A stretch of 6,927 nt of DNA from an uncultured Thermoanaerobacteraceae bacterium (lineage in GTDB: Bacteria > Bacillota > DSM-12270 > Thermacetogeniales > Thermacetogeniaceae): NCBI GenBank assembly GCA_937914965.1, contig CALGIY010000013.1:1-6927 (forward strand), in the 5' to 3' direction. This document shows, piece after piece, positions 1 through 4,874 of this stretch. The position numbers were made by a program, and so were the translations under genes. Under the pieces are notes generated by a model. That model was not told the DNA's origin. It made no database searches and was given only the letters and a program-made list of their open reading frames with translations. Position 1 is the stretch's first letter. Each line of letters opens with the position of its first letter.

Positions 1-67
1 AGTTATGAAAACAGCATTAAAGCCAAAAATCGGGGAACGAATTCTGAAAGAAGTGCTCTATATATGA
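1..67 (+). CDS. mntA: MntA-type antitoxin nucleotidyltransferase, C-terminal end only (second copy)
   Basis: Reading from base 2, the last 21 codons of an MntA-like antitoxin are visible, ending in KEVLYI and a TGA at 65-67. The rest lies to the left of the window. The stretch matches the C-terminus of the complete mntA at 3099-3392 with one amino-acid change (V to L near the end, base 56). As in that copy, the stop overlaps the start of a hepT reading frame by ATGA. In this family the antitoxin transfers AMP to a tyrosine of HepT and silences it. The catalytic GSx10DxD part is off-window, so whether this copy is intact cannot be seen. It no longer has a full toxin partner downstream. Confidence 0.8.
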   Translation, partial: VMKTALKPKIGERILKEVLYI

Positions 68-103
68 GTAAGCGAAGCTATGAAGATTATTTAAAGGATA
101 TCA
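1..103 (+). repeat. Left copy of an mntA-hepT junction duplication
   Basis: Bases 1-103 align without gaps to 3326-3428 with four differences (bases 56, 69, 77 and 99), about 96% identity. Two differences are silent and two change an amino acid. The duplicated stretch covers the end of mntA and the beginning of hepT. It may extend further left beyond the window, and it ends sharply at about 103. Confidence 0.95.
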
Positions 104-123
104 TCAGCGACCCAGTAGGTTGA
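64..123 (+). pseudogene. hepT: hepT toxin gene truncated after about 13 codons
   Basis: The ATG at 64 opens a 19-codon frame that ends at TGA 121-123. Its first residues, MSKRSYEDYLKDI, equal the start of the complete HepT at 3389 except for one N-to-S change. After base 103 the similarity stops abruptly and six unrelated residues lead to the stop. The complete protein has 116 residues, and the catalytic RxxxxHxY region (residues 76-83 there) is entirely missing, so this copy cannot be a working HepT nuclease. The break lies right against the terminator of the convergent DUF1002 gene, which suggests a deletion or rearrangement joined the two. Confidence 0.85.
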
Positions 124-154
124 AAAACCCCCACTACCTTACTGGTAGTAGGGG
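123..154 (-). terminator. Rho-independent terminator of the DUF1002 gene
   Basis: On the minus strand, about 8 bases after the stop of the DUF1002 gene, the arms 154-144 and 138-129 form a 10-bp stem with a single bulged A (150) and a TTACT-complement loop. Five Ts (127-123) follow after one C. A competing short hairpin, AGGGG-TAT-CCCCT (150-162), shares part of the first arm. Confidence 0.75.
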
Positions 155-162
155 TATCCCCT

Positions 163-1041
163 TTAACCCACAAGTTCCGCAATCTTCTCTTTTACCCAGG
201 TGAAGAAACTGTTTAGGCTCTCCGATATTTTCTGGAGGATACCCTGGTTGTCTCTTACGGCCTTTTTGATATCATCAACGCTTTTATTGATGTTTTCCAG
301 CTGTTTGTTGATTTTGTCCAGGTTAAGATCCAGCCGGCTGATTTTCTGCATCAGATCTTTTATCTGTTGAATCTGTGCTTCGGTAAGTTCAATGTCATGT
401 TCGTCTGCGATTCGTTTGATTACTTCGATAATATCATCCGGGTTTTTGATCTTTTTCTTGACGACTTCTTCTTTTACATCCCGCATAAAGTCAGCCGCTT
501 GGTCCTGGCCGATTTTTTCGCCCAGGGCTTTGGTAACGACTAGTTCTTCGTTAGCGGTTTTTTTGGCATCTTCATCAAGTTTTTTGCCGGAGGCCTGTTC
601 AAAGGCCTTGGTGATGCCGGTAAGAGCAGAGGCACCAGATACCTGGAAAGGTGCAGTGATAACTACATCTGCATCTTCGATCCCTGCAGTAACCATAACA
701 TTGGCGTACATCTCTTTGGTTACCCAGGCTATGTTATAGGTCTTGACACTAATTCCGTTTCCCCTGGGTACCAGGCGAATGTGTGCTGAAGAATAGGCTG
801 TGGTTCCTAACTGTTTTTCCGGTACCAGGCCGGAGAGATACTGCCGCATCTCCTGGTTGGTTACTTCGATGATTTTGACGTCATTTTCATTAACACCGAA
901 GAAGTCCAGTATTTCCCGTTCCTGCTTTGGTGTTAGGTCTGCCCCCAGGCTGACTACTTCCTGGGCACTGGCCATAGCTGCAAGAGGAAAGATGGCCATT
1001 AAAAACCCTGCCATTACTATTGTAGATATTAATTTTTTCAT
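163..1041 (-). CDS. Exported DUF1002 family protein (YpuA-like)
   Basis: This is a 292-residue protein of the DUF1002 family, whose Bacillus subtilis member is YpuA; the function is unknown. Residues 1-26 are a classical signal peptide: MKK, a hydrophobic core, then ASA|QE for signal peptidase I. No lipobox is seen, so the product is probably released or held outside the membrane. The family core covers about residues 30-155, with the typical stretches SSAHIRLVPRG, YNIAWVT and VVITAPFQVSGASALTGI. The C-terminal part (about 157-290) is charged and helical, with a likely coiled coil at 222-275 (heptad-like LDLNLDKINKQLENI). I chose the ATG at 1041 because AAGGGG (1050-1055) lies 8 bases upstream. 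The longer GTG start at 1050 would use part of that site as codon. The gene stands alone, with its own terminator and converging on the hepT remnant. Confidence 0.9.
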   Translation of the reverse strand: MKKLISTIVMAGFLMAIFPLAAMASAQEVVSLGADLTPKQEREILDFFGVNENDVKIIEVTNQEMRQYLSGLVPEKQLGTTAYSSAHIRLVPRGNGISVKTYNIAWVTKEMYANVMVTAGIEDADVVITAPFQVSGASALTGITKAFEQASGKKLDEDAKKTANEELVVTKALGEKIGQDQAADFMRDVKEEVVKKKIKNPDDIIEVIKRIADEHDIELTEAQIQQIKDLMQKISRLDLNLDKINKQLENINKSVDDIKKAVRDNQGILQKISESLNSFFTWVKEKIAELVG

Positions 1042-1107
1042 AAAGAACACCCCTTTTTATAGGTTAATAAAGTTTTGGTCTGAATAACATATATGCGCGA
1101 TTGGTTC

Positions 1108-1123
1108 TGATCATGAATGATCA
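1108..1123. promoter_or_regulatory. Perfect 7-2-7 palindrome upstream of the DUF1002 gene
   Basis: TGATCAT-GA-ATGATCA is a perfect inverted repeat centred about 75 bases upstream of the DUF1002 start. A weak promoter reading on the minus strand (TTCATG, 17 bases, ATATAT at about 1091-1119) overlaps it. That position would suit a regulator binding over the -35 region, but no regulator gene is nearby and no family is recognisable from the palindrome. Confidence 0.35.
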
Positions 1124-1143
1124 TCTATTTTTGATTATATCAT

Positions 1144-1432
1144 TTATGGGGCCAGGGTTGTTTTGTTGTGATACGGGACTATCCTCTCACAAAGTTTCTC
1201 CAGCAGTTTTTTTTCGTGGCTGACCACCAGTATTCCCATCTTGTTTTTGCGAGCGATATCAAGTACTGCATGCCAGATTTGTGCTTGAGTGATGGCATCG
1301 AGCATGGTGGTAATTTCATCAGCGATCAAGAATTTTGTTTGCGGGTTTAGGGAGCGTGCTACGCAGAATCTTTGCAGTTCTCCGCCGGAGAGTTCGTTCG
1401 GCCAACGGGTGAACCATTCTTTTTCGATACCC
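1144..1432 (-). pseudogene. C-terminal half of a dipeptide/nickel-type ABC transporter ATPase
   Basis: The remnant begins at about GIEKEWFTRWPNE and keeps the ABC signature LSGGELQR, Walker B FLIADE, the D-loop region TMLDAITQAQ and the H-loop VVSHE. It ends at what looks like the native stop (1144-1146). Everything before the signature helix is absent, including Walker A and the Q-loop, so ATP cannot be bound properly. The motif set fits the DppD/F, OppD/F and NikD/E group of peptide and nickel importers. The preceding bases encode a permease piece in another frame, so the two were joined by a deletion. In this group the gene order is commonly permease, ATPase, ATPase, so one deletion could have removed the permease end, one ATPase and the front of the second. 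That history is inference. Confidence 0.85.
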
Positions 1433-1601
1433 AAAGTAAAGTTAAGAACCACATTCCCGCTGATAATCTGAAACCCAGGAAGGTAATGGCTGCTTCGTGT
1501 AAAACGGCATGGGGAAACATTAACATCGTACCGATAAAAAGCTGAGGTAGAACGTGAGGCAGGATATGGCGGGAGCTCCCAAAGTTTATTAGGGGTTCCA
1601 C
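1433..1601 (-). pseudogene. Fragment of a DppC/OppC/NikC-type permease
   Basis: About 56 residues read in frame from 1601, including RHILPHVLPQL, LHEAAITFLGF and then RLSAGMWFL. The first two are typical of the EAA-loop and following membrane segment of binding-protein-dependent permeases of the peptide/nickel class. The last resembles the later stretch near the end of such proteins (around LSxGMWW). The usual segment of roughly 20 residues between FLGF and LSAGM appears to be missing, which would be a second internal deletion. The fragment lacks both its N-terminal membrane helices and its C-terminus, so it cannot form a channel. It runs into the ATPase remnant at about 1432 with a frame change. 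Confidence 0.75.
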
Positions 1602-1613
1602 AGAGTTACAAAT

Positions 1614-1624
1614 TATGATATAAT
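1614..1624 (+). promoter_or_regulatory. Extended -10 promoter candidate ahead of the opine dehydrogenase gene
   Basis: TATGATATAAT is a perfect match to the TRTGnTATAAT extended -10 form. At 17 bases upstream only TTCCAC (1596-1601) is found, a poor -35, which extended -10 promoters tolerate. Transcription would start near 1631 and give a leader of about 240 bases before the dehydrogenase start at 1871. That leader would include the repeat at 1682-1749. No nearer promoter is convincing. Confidence 0.45.
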
Positions 1625-1681
1625 ATGTATTAGATGTGCCGGGTTTCGACTATTGCATAAATCTTTTCGCCATTTCTGCTG

Positions 1682-1749
1682 CTTTCTATCCATAGTATTA
1701 ATGCCAACAATCCGGAGCAACCTATCTACCAGTCTACCAGATTTCTTAG
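1682..1749 (+). repeat. Diverged direct repeat, left copy
   Basis: This stretch of about 68 bases aligns to 3831-3897. It starts with CTTTCTATCC, has an identical 16-base core ATGCCAACAATCCGGA (1701-1716), and ends with ATTTCTTAG, with small indels between. It lies in the 270-base gene-free gap before the dehydrogenase gene. Its identity is unknown. Neither copy holds a shared open frame, because the other copy has a one-base insertion. Confidence 0.75.
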
Positions 1750-1870
1750 CGGAGCTTTTTCTTCATAGCTGTGTTTTTGAATAGGGGAGCCTTATTATTT
1801 TAAACGCCATCTTTATTTCGGGTGTTTTTTTGTTTGTGATTTTGCGAGATTAGAAATGGGGGTTATCATA

Positions 1871-2950
1871 ATGAATCTAACAATTATAGGGACAGGGCAT
1901 GGTGGCTGCGCTGCGGCAGCATACTATGCAATGCGAGGTTTTAATATCACTCTATTAAAAATGGGGAGTCATAGTCATGAAAGTAATTTTGAAATGCTTG
2001 AACAGACAAAAGAAATCCGTTTGGAAGGGGTTCTAGGGGAAGGGACGTATCAGCTGGCTGATGTAACTCGAGATGTGGAAGGGGCTTTGAAGGATGCGGA
2101 TGTCATCCTTGTTTTTTATGTATCTCTCTACCATGGTTATCTTGCTCAGAGATTAGCTCCTTATTTTAAGGATGGCCAAGTTGTTTATATCTGTCCAGGA
2201 TATGCAGGAAGTTTGCTGTTTCGTAAAGCTATGAACAATGCTAATAATAAATCGAAAGTGATATTTGTTGAAGGTGAAACACTAATGTTTTCATCCCGCA
2301 TAGTGAAACCTGGTGCTGTATGTATTTTTTCATCGAATCATGGTCATCCAATAGCTGCTTTGGGAAAGCATAGTTTTAAAGAGATCATCAGAGTGTTGCC
2401 TCCGGTTCCAGGTGAATGGATAGAAAGAGAAAATGTATTTGAGATTGCTTTACATAATCCCAATCTTATTATGCATACAGTTGGCATTACAATGAATGCT
2501 GGATGTATAGAGTCTGCGGCGGGGTCTTTTTCAATGTATGCTGAAGGGTTTACACCGTCAATATGGAAAATTGTAAACGAACTAGATAGTGAAAAAATGG
2601 CAGTTTTAAAAGCCATTGGAGCAAAGCCGCGGTCGTATTTTGAGGAATTTATGGTTAGAACATTCGAAAATCCTGATGATTATACCAATAAGGAAGGATT
2701 TAAGTTATATGCAGAGCATGTTGAGGGCTTAAAAACTTCCAGTGTGGATAATCGGTACATTACCGAAGATGTCCCCAAAGGGTTAGGTTTACTGCATGTG
2801 TTGGGGGCCAATCTAAATATTCCTACTCCAGTATGTGATTCCATAATTACATTAGCAGGTGTAATGATTGGTACGGATTATTTTAAAGAGATTGAGGAGT
2901 ATTGGGATATTGAATTTGATGATGTGGATGAACTTTTAGAGCGGGTTTAA
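1871..2950 (+). CDS. NAD(P)-dependent opine/octopine-nopaline dehydrogenase family protein
   Basis: This 359-residue cytoplasmic enzyme belongs to the octopine/nopaline dehydrogenase family, which reductively joins an amino acid to an alpha-keto acid (or runs the reverse) using NAD(P)H. The N-terminal Rossmann fold has IIGTGHGG at residues 5-12 (GxGxxG). A second half carries HNPNLIMHT (195-203) with the likely catalytic His202, and MNAG (208-211). The family-typical RYITEDVPKGL lies at 295-305. Length is normal for the family. I chose the ATG at 1871 because GGGGG (1858-1862) lies 8 bases upstream; the ATG at 1856 has no good ribosome site and would add MGVII. Substrates cannot be told from sequence. 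No opine catabolism or nicotianamine-synthase-like gene is adjacent, only a dead importer on the left and mntA-hepT on the right. Confidence 0.88.
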   Translation: MNLTIIGTGHGGCAAAAYYAMRGFNITLLKMGSHSHESNFEMLEQTKEIRLEGVLGEGTYQLADVTRDVEGALKDADVILVFYVSLYHGYLAQRLAPYFKDGQVVYICPGYAGSLLFRKAMNNANNKSKVIFVEGETLMFSSRIVKPGAVCIFSSNHGHPIAALGKHSFKEIIRVLPPVPGEWIERENVFEIALHNPNLIMHTVGITMNAGCIESAAGSFSMYAEGFTPSIWKIVNELDSEKMAVLKAIGAKPRSYFEEFMVRTFENPDDYTNKEGFKLYAEHVEGLKTSSVDNRYITEDVPKGLGLLHVLGANLNIPTPVCDSIITLAGVMIGTDYFKEIEEYWDIEFDDVDELLERV

Positions 2951-3027
2951 GCGTAGGCAGGCGAGGCAGCGGGGCCGAAGGCTGCAAAATGGGAAGGAGT
3001 GTAAACCTGTTAATATTATCCTATTCT

Positions 3028-3036
3028 TGATATAAT
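3028..3036 (+). promoter_or_regulatory. Extended -10 promoter of mntA-hepT
   Basis: TGATATAAT gives a perfect -10 (3031-3036) with the extended TG. The matching -35 is weak (about TGTTAA, 3008-3013). A start near 3043 would leave a leader of about 55 bases before the mntA start codon. Confidence 0.5.
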
Positions 3037-3052
3037 AAATAAAAGAGTTAGC

Positions 3053-3066
3053 TTAAAGCGCTTGCA
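3053..3066. promoter_or_regulatory. LacI/CcpA-like operator candidate
   Basis: TTAAAGCGCTTGCA contains the perfect palindrome AAGCGCTT and matches 12 of 14 positions of the catabolite-responsive form TGAAAGCGCTTTCA. It lies just downstream of the predicted start site (about 3043) and before the mntA ribosome site, a place where a bound LacI-family repressor would block transcription. No regulator gene is in the window. Confidence 0.4.
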
Positions 3067-3098
3067 ATATTAGCTGTGTATAGTTGGGAGGTGCTTTT

Positions 3099-3392
3099 TT
3101 GAGTGAACTGGAGATGTTTTTAACCAAACTCAGGGATAATAAGCCGTTTCTCCAGGAGCAATATGGGGTCAATACTCTGGGGGTATTCGGTTCTTTTGTT
3201 CGTGGTGATCAGGATAAGAATAGTGATGTTGACATTTTGGTTGGATTTAATGAAACGATAGGTCTTCTCAAATTCGTGGCTTTAAAATATCAATTGAGCG
3301 AGCTAATAGGCAAAGACGTTGATTTAGTTATGAAAACAGCATTAAAGCCAAAAATCGGGGAACGAATTCTGAAAGAAGTGGTCTATATATGA
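3099..3392 (+). CDS. mntA: MntA-type antitoxin, minimal nucleotidyltransferase
   Basis: This 97-residue minimal nucleotidyltransferase is the antitoxin of the MntA-HepT type. Members of the family transfer AMP from ATP to a tyrosine of HepT and so switch the toxin off. The active-site motif GSx10DxD is perfect: G31-S32, then ten residues, then D43-V44-D45. A third acidic position lies in KDVDLV (D73 or D75). GSFVRG is typical of the family. The start is taken as the TTG at 3099, because GGGAGG (3086-3091) lies 7 bases upstream; the upstream TTG at 3084 would make that ribosome site part of the coding region. The stop overlaps the hepT start by ATGA, so the two are translationally coupled. The last part is duplicated at 1-67. 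Confidence 0.92.
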   Translation: MSELEMFLTKLRDNKPFLQEQYGVNTLGVFGSFVRGDQDKNSDVDILVGFNETIGLLKFVALKYQLSELIGKDVDLVMKTALKPKIGERILKEVVYI

Positions 3393-3428
3393 GCAAGCGA
3401 AACTATGAAGATTATTTAAAGGACATCT
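3326..3428 (+). repeat. Right copy of the mntA-hepT junction duplication
   Basis: This is the partner of 1-103, differing at four positions. Here the sequence continues into a complete hepT, so this is the undamaged version. Confidence 0.95.
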
Positions 3429-3739
3429 TAGACTCAATTTATGCCATCGAAACATTTATCAATGGTATGACTAAAAACGAATTTATCGGTGATCTAAAAA
3501 CTATTTATGCAACGAGAAAGGCTATCGAAATTATTGGCGAGGCAGCAAAGAAAATTCCGAGTTCAATTACGGATAAGTACAAAGATATTCCCTGGAGAGA
3601 GATCGCTGGTATGCGTGATGTGCTTGTGCACGATTACTTTGGTGTAGACTTGAATGTGTTATGGAAAACTGTTCAACAAGACATCCCCGAGTTAAAGATG
3701 ATGTTTGTAAAAATTATGAAAGATCTAAATAAGGGATAG
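3389..3739 (+). CDS. hepT: HepT-type RNase toxin
   Basis: This 116-residue all-helical protein is of the HepT (DUF86) family, the nuclease toxin of MntA-HepT modules. The catalytic RxxxxHxY motif is present as R76-DVLV-H81-D-Y83. The tyrosine is the residue that the partner MntA modifies with AMP in studied systems. Other family-typical stretches are AIEIIGEAAKKIP (45-57) and the DIPWREIAGMRD lead-in. The length is close to that of family members. The ATG at 3389 overlaps the mntA stop, so the antitoxin is made first. The gene looks fully intact. No clear hairpin terminator follows; the downstream sequence goes into a possible repeat relic. Confidence 0.93.
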   Translation: MSKRNYEDYLKDILDSIYAIETFINGMTKNEFIGDLKTIYATRKAIEIIGEAAKKIPSSITDKYKDIPWREIAGMRDVLVHDYFGVDLNVLWKTVQQDIPELKMMFVKIMKDLNKG

Positions 3740-3747
3740 TTTCCATA

Positions 3748-3788
3748 CTAACGGGGTCAGGCTTGCTTTACTTTCGAGATTACGTTAG
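3748..3788. repeat. Possible REP-like relic after hepT
   Basis: Just after the hepT stop, CTAACG (3748-3753) and CGTTAG (3783-3788) form a 6-bp inverted repeat around GGGGTCAGGCTTGCTTTAC. The GGGGTCAGG... phrase resembles, from memory, small repeats that accompany Y1 (REP-associated) transposases in Firmicutes. Only one copy is in the window, so repeat status cannot be shown here. Confidence 0.3.
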
Positions 3789-3830
3789 AAGATCAAACAT
3801 TCAATTTTGGATAATTCCTTTCACTGGTTA

Positions 3831-3897
3831 CTTTCTATCCCACAGTGTTGATGCCAACAATCCGGAAATAACCTATTTACCTATCATAATTTCTTAG
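3831..3897 (+). repeat. Diverged direct repeat, right copy
   Basis: This is the partner of 1682-1749 in the same orientation, with the identical 16-base core at 3851-3866. It begins 92 bases after the hepT stop. Relative to the left copy it has an extra C after CTTTCTATCC and lacks a few bases near the right end. With the left copy it brackets the dehydrogenase gene and mntA-hepT. Confidence 0.75.
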
Positions 3898-4158
3898 TAG
3901 AATAAACTTTCAATTACGCTTGTTCAAGGTGGTTGCAATTTATGATTTACACAAAAGCCTTAGCGTGATGCTCCAATTTATCGGTGGGTTCACACGTGTC
4001 GCTGGTGCGAGATAGTGAGGCGAGCGTGGTAACGGCCATTCGGAAGATATTGTTCATCTCCGGTGCTGGCTGGGGGAATCCCCAGAATAAACACTGCCTG
4101 AAATATAAGCAGAAAACCTCTTCTTCCTCCCCCACTTCTTAAATCCATCCACATTGGG
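3898..4158. other. Gene-free stretch with an unidentified structured segment
   Basis: No convincing gene is found here. A GC-richer block at about 3960-4085 stands out from AT-rich flanks and has short foldable elements: the palindrome ACACGTGT (3992-3999) and a perfect 6-bp hairpin CTGGGG-GAAT-CCCCAG (4070-4085), without a T-run. It could be a degenerate structured RNA or a fragment of a mobile intron, but I recognise no family. The part from 4086 to 4158 is pyrimidine-rich and looks like simple intergenic DNA. Confidence 0.4.
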
Positions 4159-4164
4159 TATAAT
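4136..4164 (+). promoter_or_regulatory. Promoter candidate for the cyclophilin gene
   Basis: A perfect TATAAT (4159-4164) lies 17 bases after TTCTTA (4136-4141), which matches three of six -35 positions. Transcription would start near 4171 and give a leader of about 120 bases. Confidence 0.5.
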
Positions 4165-4180
4165 TAACCAAAGCAGCCAT

Positions 4181-4200
4181 TTCCCTTTACTTCCCTTTGC
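4181..4200 (+). repeat. Tandem decamer in the cyclophilin leader
   Basis: TTCCCTTTAC is followed directly by TTCCCTTTGC, two copies of a 10-base unit with one difference, near the start of the predicted leader. It may be chance in a pyrimidine-rich region. Confidence 0.5.
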
Positions 4201-4209
4201 CGAAATAGA

Positions 4210-4242
4210 TCGTCGAAGGACGAGCCTATCCCCAAGGATGGG
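4210..4242 (+). promoter_or_regulatory. Two adjacent hairpins in the cyclophilin leader
   Basis: TCGTC-GAAG-GACGA (4210-4223) and CCTATCC-CCAA-GGATGGG (4225-4242, with one G-T pair) are two 4-base-loop hairpins separated by one base. They lie between the predicted transcription start and the ribosome site (4278-4283). Neither is followed by a T-run, so they are not terminators. They could stabilise the mRNA or be part of a regulatory leader. I recognise no riboswitch class. Confidence 0.45.
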
Positions 4243-4290
4243 CAGTAGGGTGGTGGCCGCAGATTTTTAACACTTTGAGGAGGAGACCAA

Positions 4291-4758
4291 TTGTCTGAAA
4301 ATCAGAAATCCGATGTGTCGGCGCAGCCGGAGTTAGTGCCTCATAAGGTTACCATTGATACCGCTAAGGGCAAGATTGTGCTGGAGGTTTACCCGGATTT
4401 GATGCCGATTACGGTGGCTAACTTCGATAAGTTGGTGCAGTCCGGTTTTTACAATGGGCTTAAGTTTCACCGGGTTGAGGACTGGGTGGTCCAGGGGGGC
4501 GATCCAAGCGGTAACGGCACCGGTGGCCCTGGCTGGAAGATCAGGTTGGAGACGAATCCGCAGCTGAAGAATCTGCGGGGGATGGTGGCTATGGCCCGGG
4601 CGATGGATCCCAACTCTGCCGGCTCTCAGTTTTACATTCTCAAGACGGATGCCTCCTGGCTCGATGGGCAGTATGCGGTGTTTGGTAAGGTGATAGAGGG
4701 GATGGATGTGGTCGACCAGATTCAGATCGGTGACATCATGCAGTCGGTTACGGAATAG
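4291..4758 (+). CDS. Cyclophilin-type peptidyl-prolyl cis-trans isomerase
   Basis: This 155-residue cyclophilin has no signal peptide, so it acts in the cytoplasm, where it speeds proline isomerisation during protein folding. The single cyclophilin domain covers about residues 18-150. The catalytic arginine is R61 in FHRV (59-62), followed by WVVQGGDP (65-72). GMVAMARA (97-104), AGSQFYI (110-116) and WLDGQYAVFGKV (123-134) are the family signatures, with W123 at the position of the drug-binding tryptophan of human CypA. Residues 1-17 are a polar extension. The start is TTG 4291, with AGGAGG (4278-4283) placed 7 bases upstream. It is probably transcribed alone, from the promoter near 4159 to the terminator at 4812. 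Confidence 0.95.
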   Translation: MSENQKSDVSAQPELVPHKVTIDTAKGKIVLEVYPDLMPITVANFDKLVQSGFYNGLKFHRVEDWVVQGGDPSGNGTGGPGWKIRLETNPQLKNLRGMVAMARAMDPNSAGSQFYILKTDASWLDGQYAVFGKVIEGMDVVDQIQIGDIMQSVTE

Positions 4759-4811
4759 CCGGTGTGTATAAAATGAATCTGTATGGGTAAAGCTGGATGT
4801 AGGTAGAAAAC

Positions 4812-4854
4812 AAAGCAGGCAGACTCTTTTTGAGGTCTGACTGCTTTTTGTTTT
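4812..4854 (+). terminator. Rho-independent terminator of the cyclophilin gene
   Basis: AAAGCAG-g-CAGAC-TC (4812-4826) pairs with GAGGTCTGACTGCTTT (4832-4847) around a T5 loop, with one mismatch and one bulge. TTTTTGTTTT follows. It starts 53 bases after the stop codon. Confidence 0.88.
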
Positions 4855-4874
4855 ACTGCTGCGGGCTGCGAGGG

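Noticed and set aside
1042..1050. GTG start at 1050 for the DUF1002 gene
   Set aside because: The AAGGGG ribosome site overlaps it. ATG at 1041 has correct 8-base spacing and gives a normal MKK signal peptide.
392..1087. Plus-strand open frames within the DUF1002 gene
   Set aside because: They are low-complexity Ser/Leu-rich shadows antisense to a clear signal-peptide protein, with no ribosome sites and no family motifs.
1359..1601. A single 80-residue protein across the permease and ATPase remnants
   Set aside because: Only the first ~56 residues resemble permease; the tail is the ATPase region read in the wrong frame.
1856..1870. ATG at 1856 as the dehydrogenase start
   Set aside because: It has no ribosome site. 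The Rossmann motif lies at the usual distance from the ATG at 1871, which has GGGGG 8 bases upstream.
2951..2985. GC-rich stretch after the dehydrogenase gene as its terminator
   Set aside because: The possible GCAGC/GCTGC stem is short, has a large loop and is not followed by Ts.
3084..3098. TTG at 3084 as the mntA start
   Set aside because: It would place the GGGAGG ribosome site inside the coding region; TTG 3099 has ideal spacing.
3947..4135. 62-residue minus-strand frame in the gap
   Set aside because: It has no ribosome site, an odd composition and no recognisable domain. The region looks like structured non-coding DNA.
4171..4290. True T-box riboswitch before the cyclophilin gene
   Set aside because: The leader is too short, there is no stem I or terminator, and the core string has an extra base. 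It is kept only as a low-interest observation.
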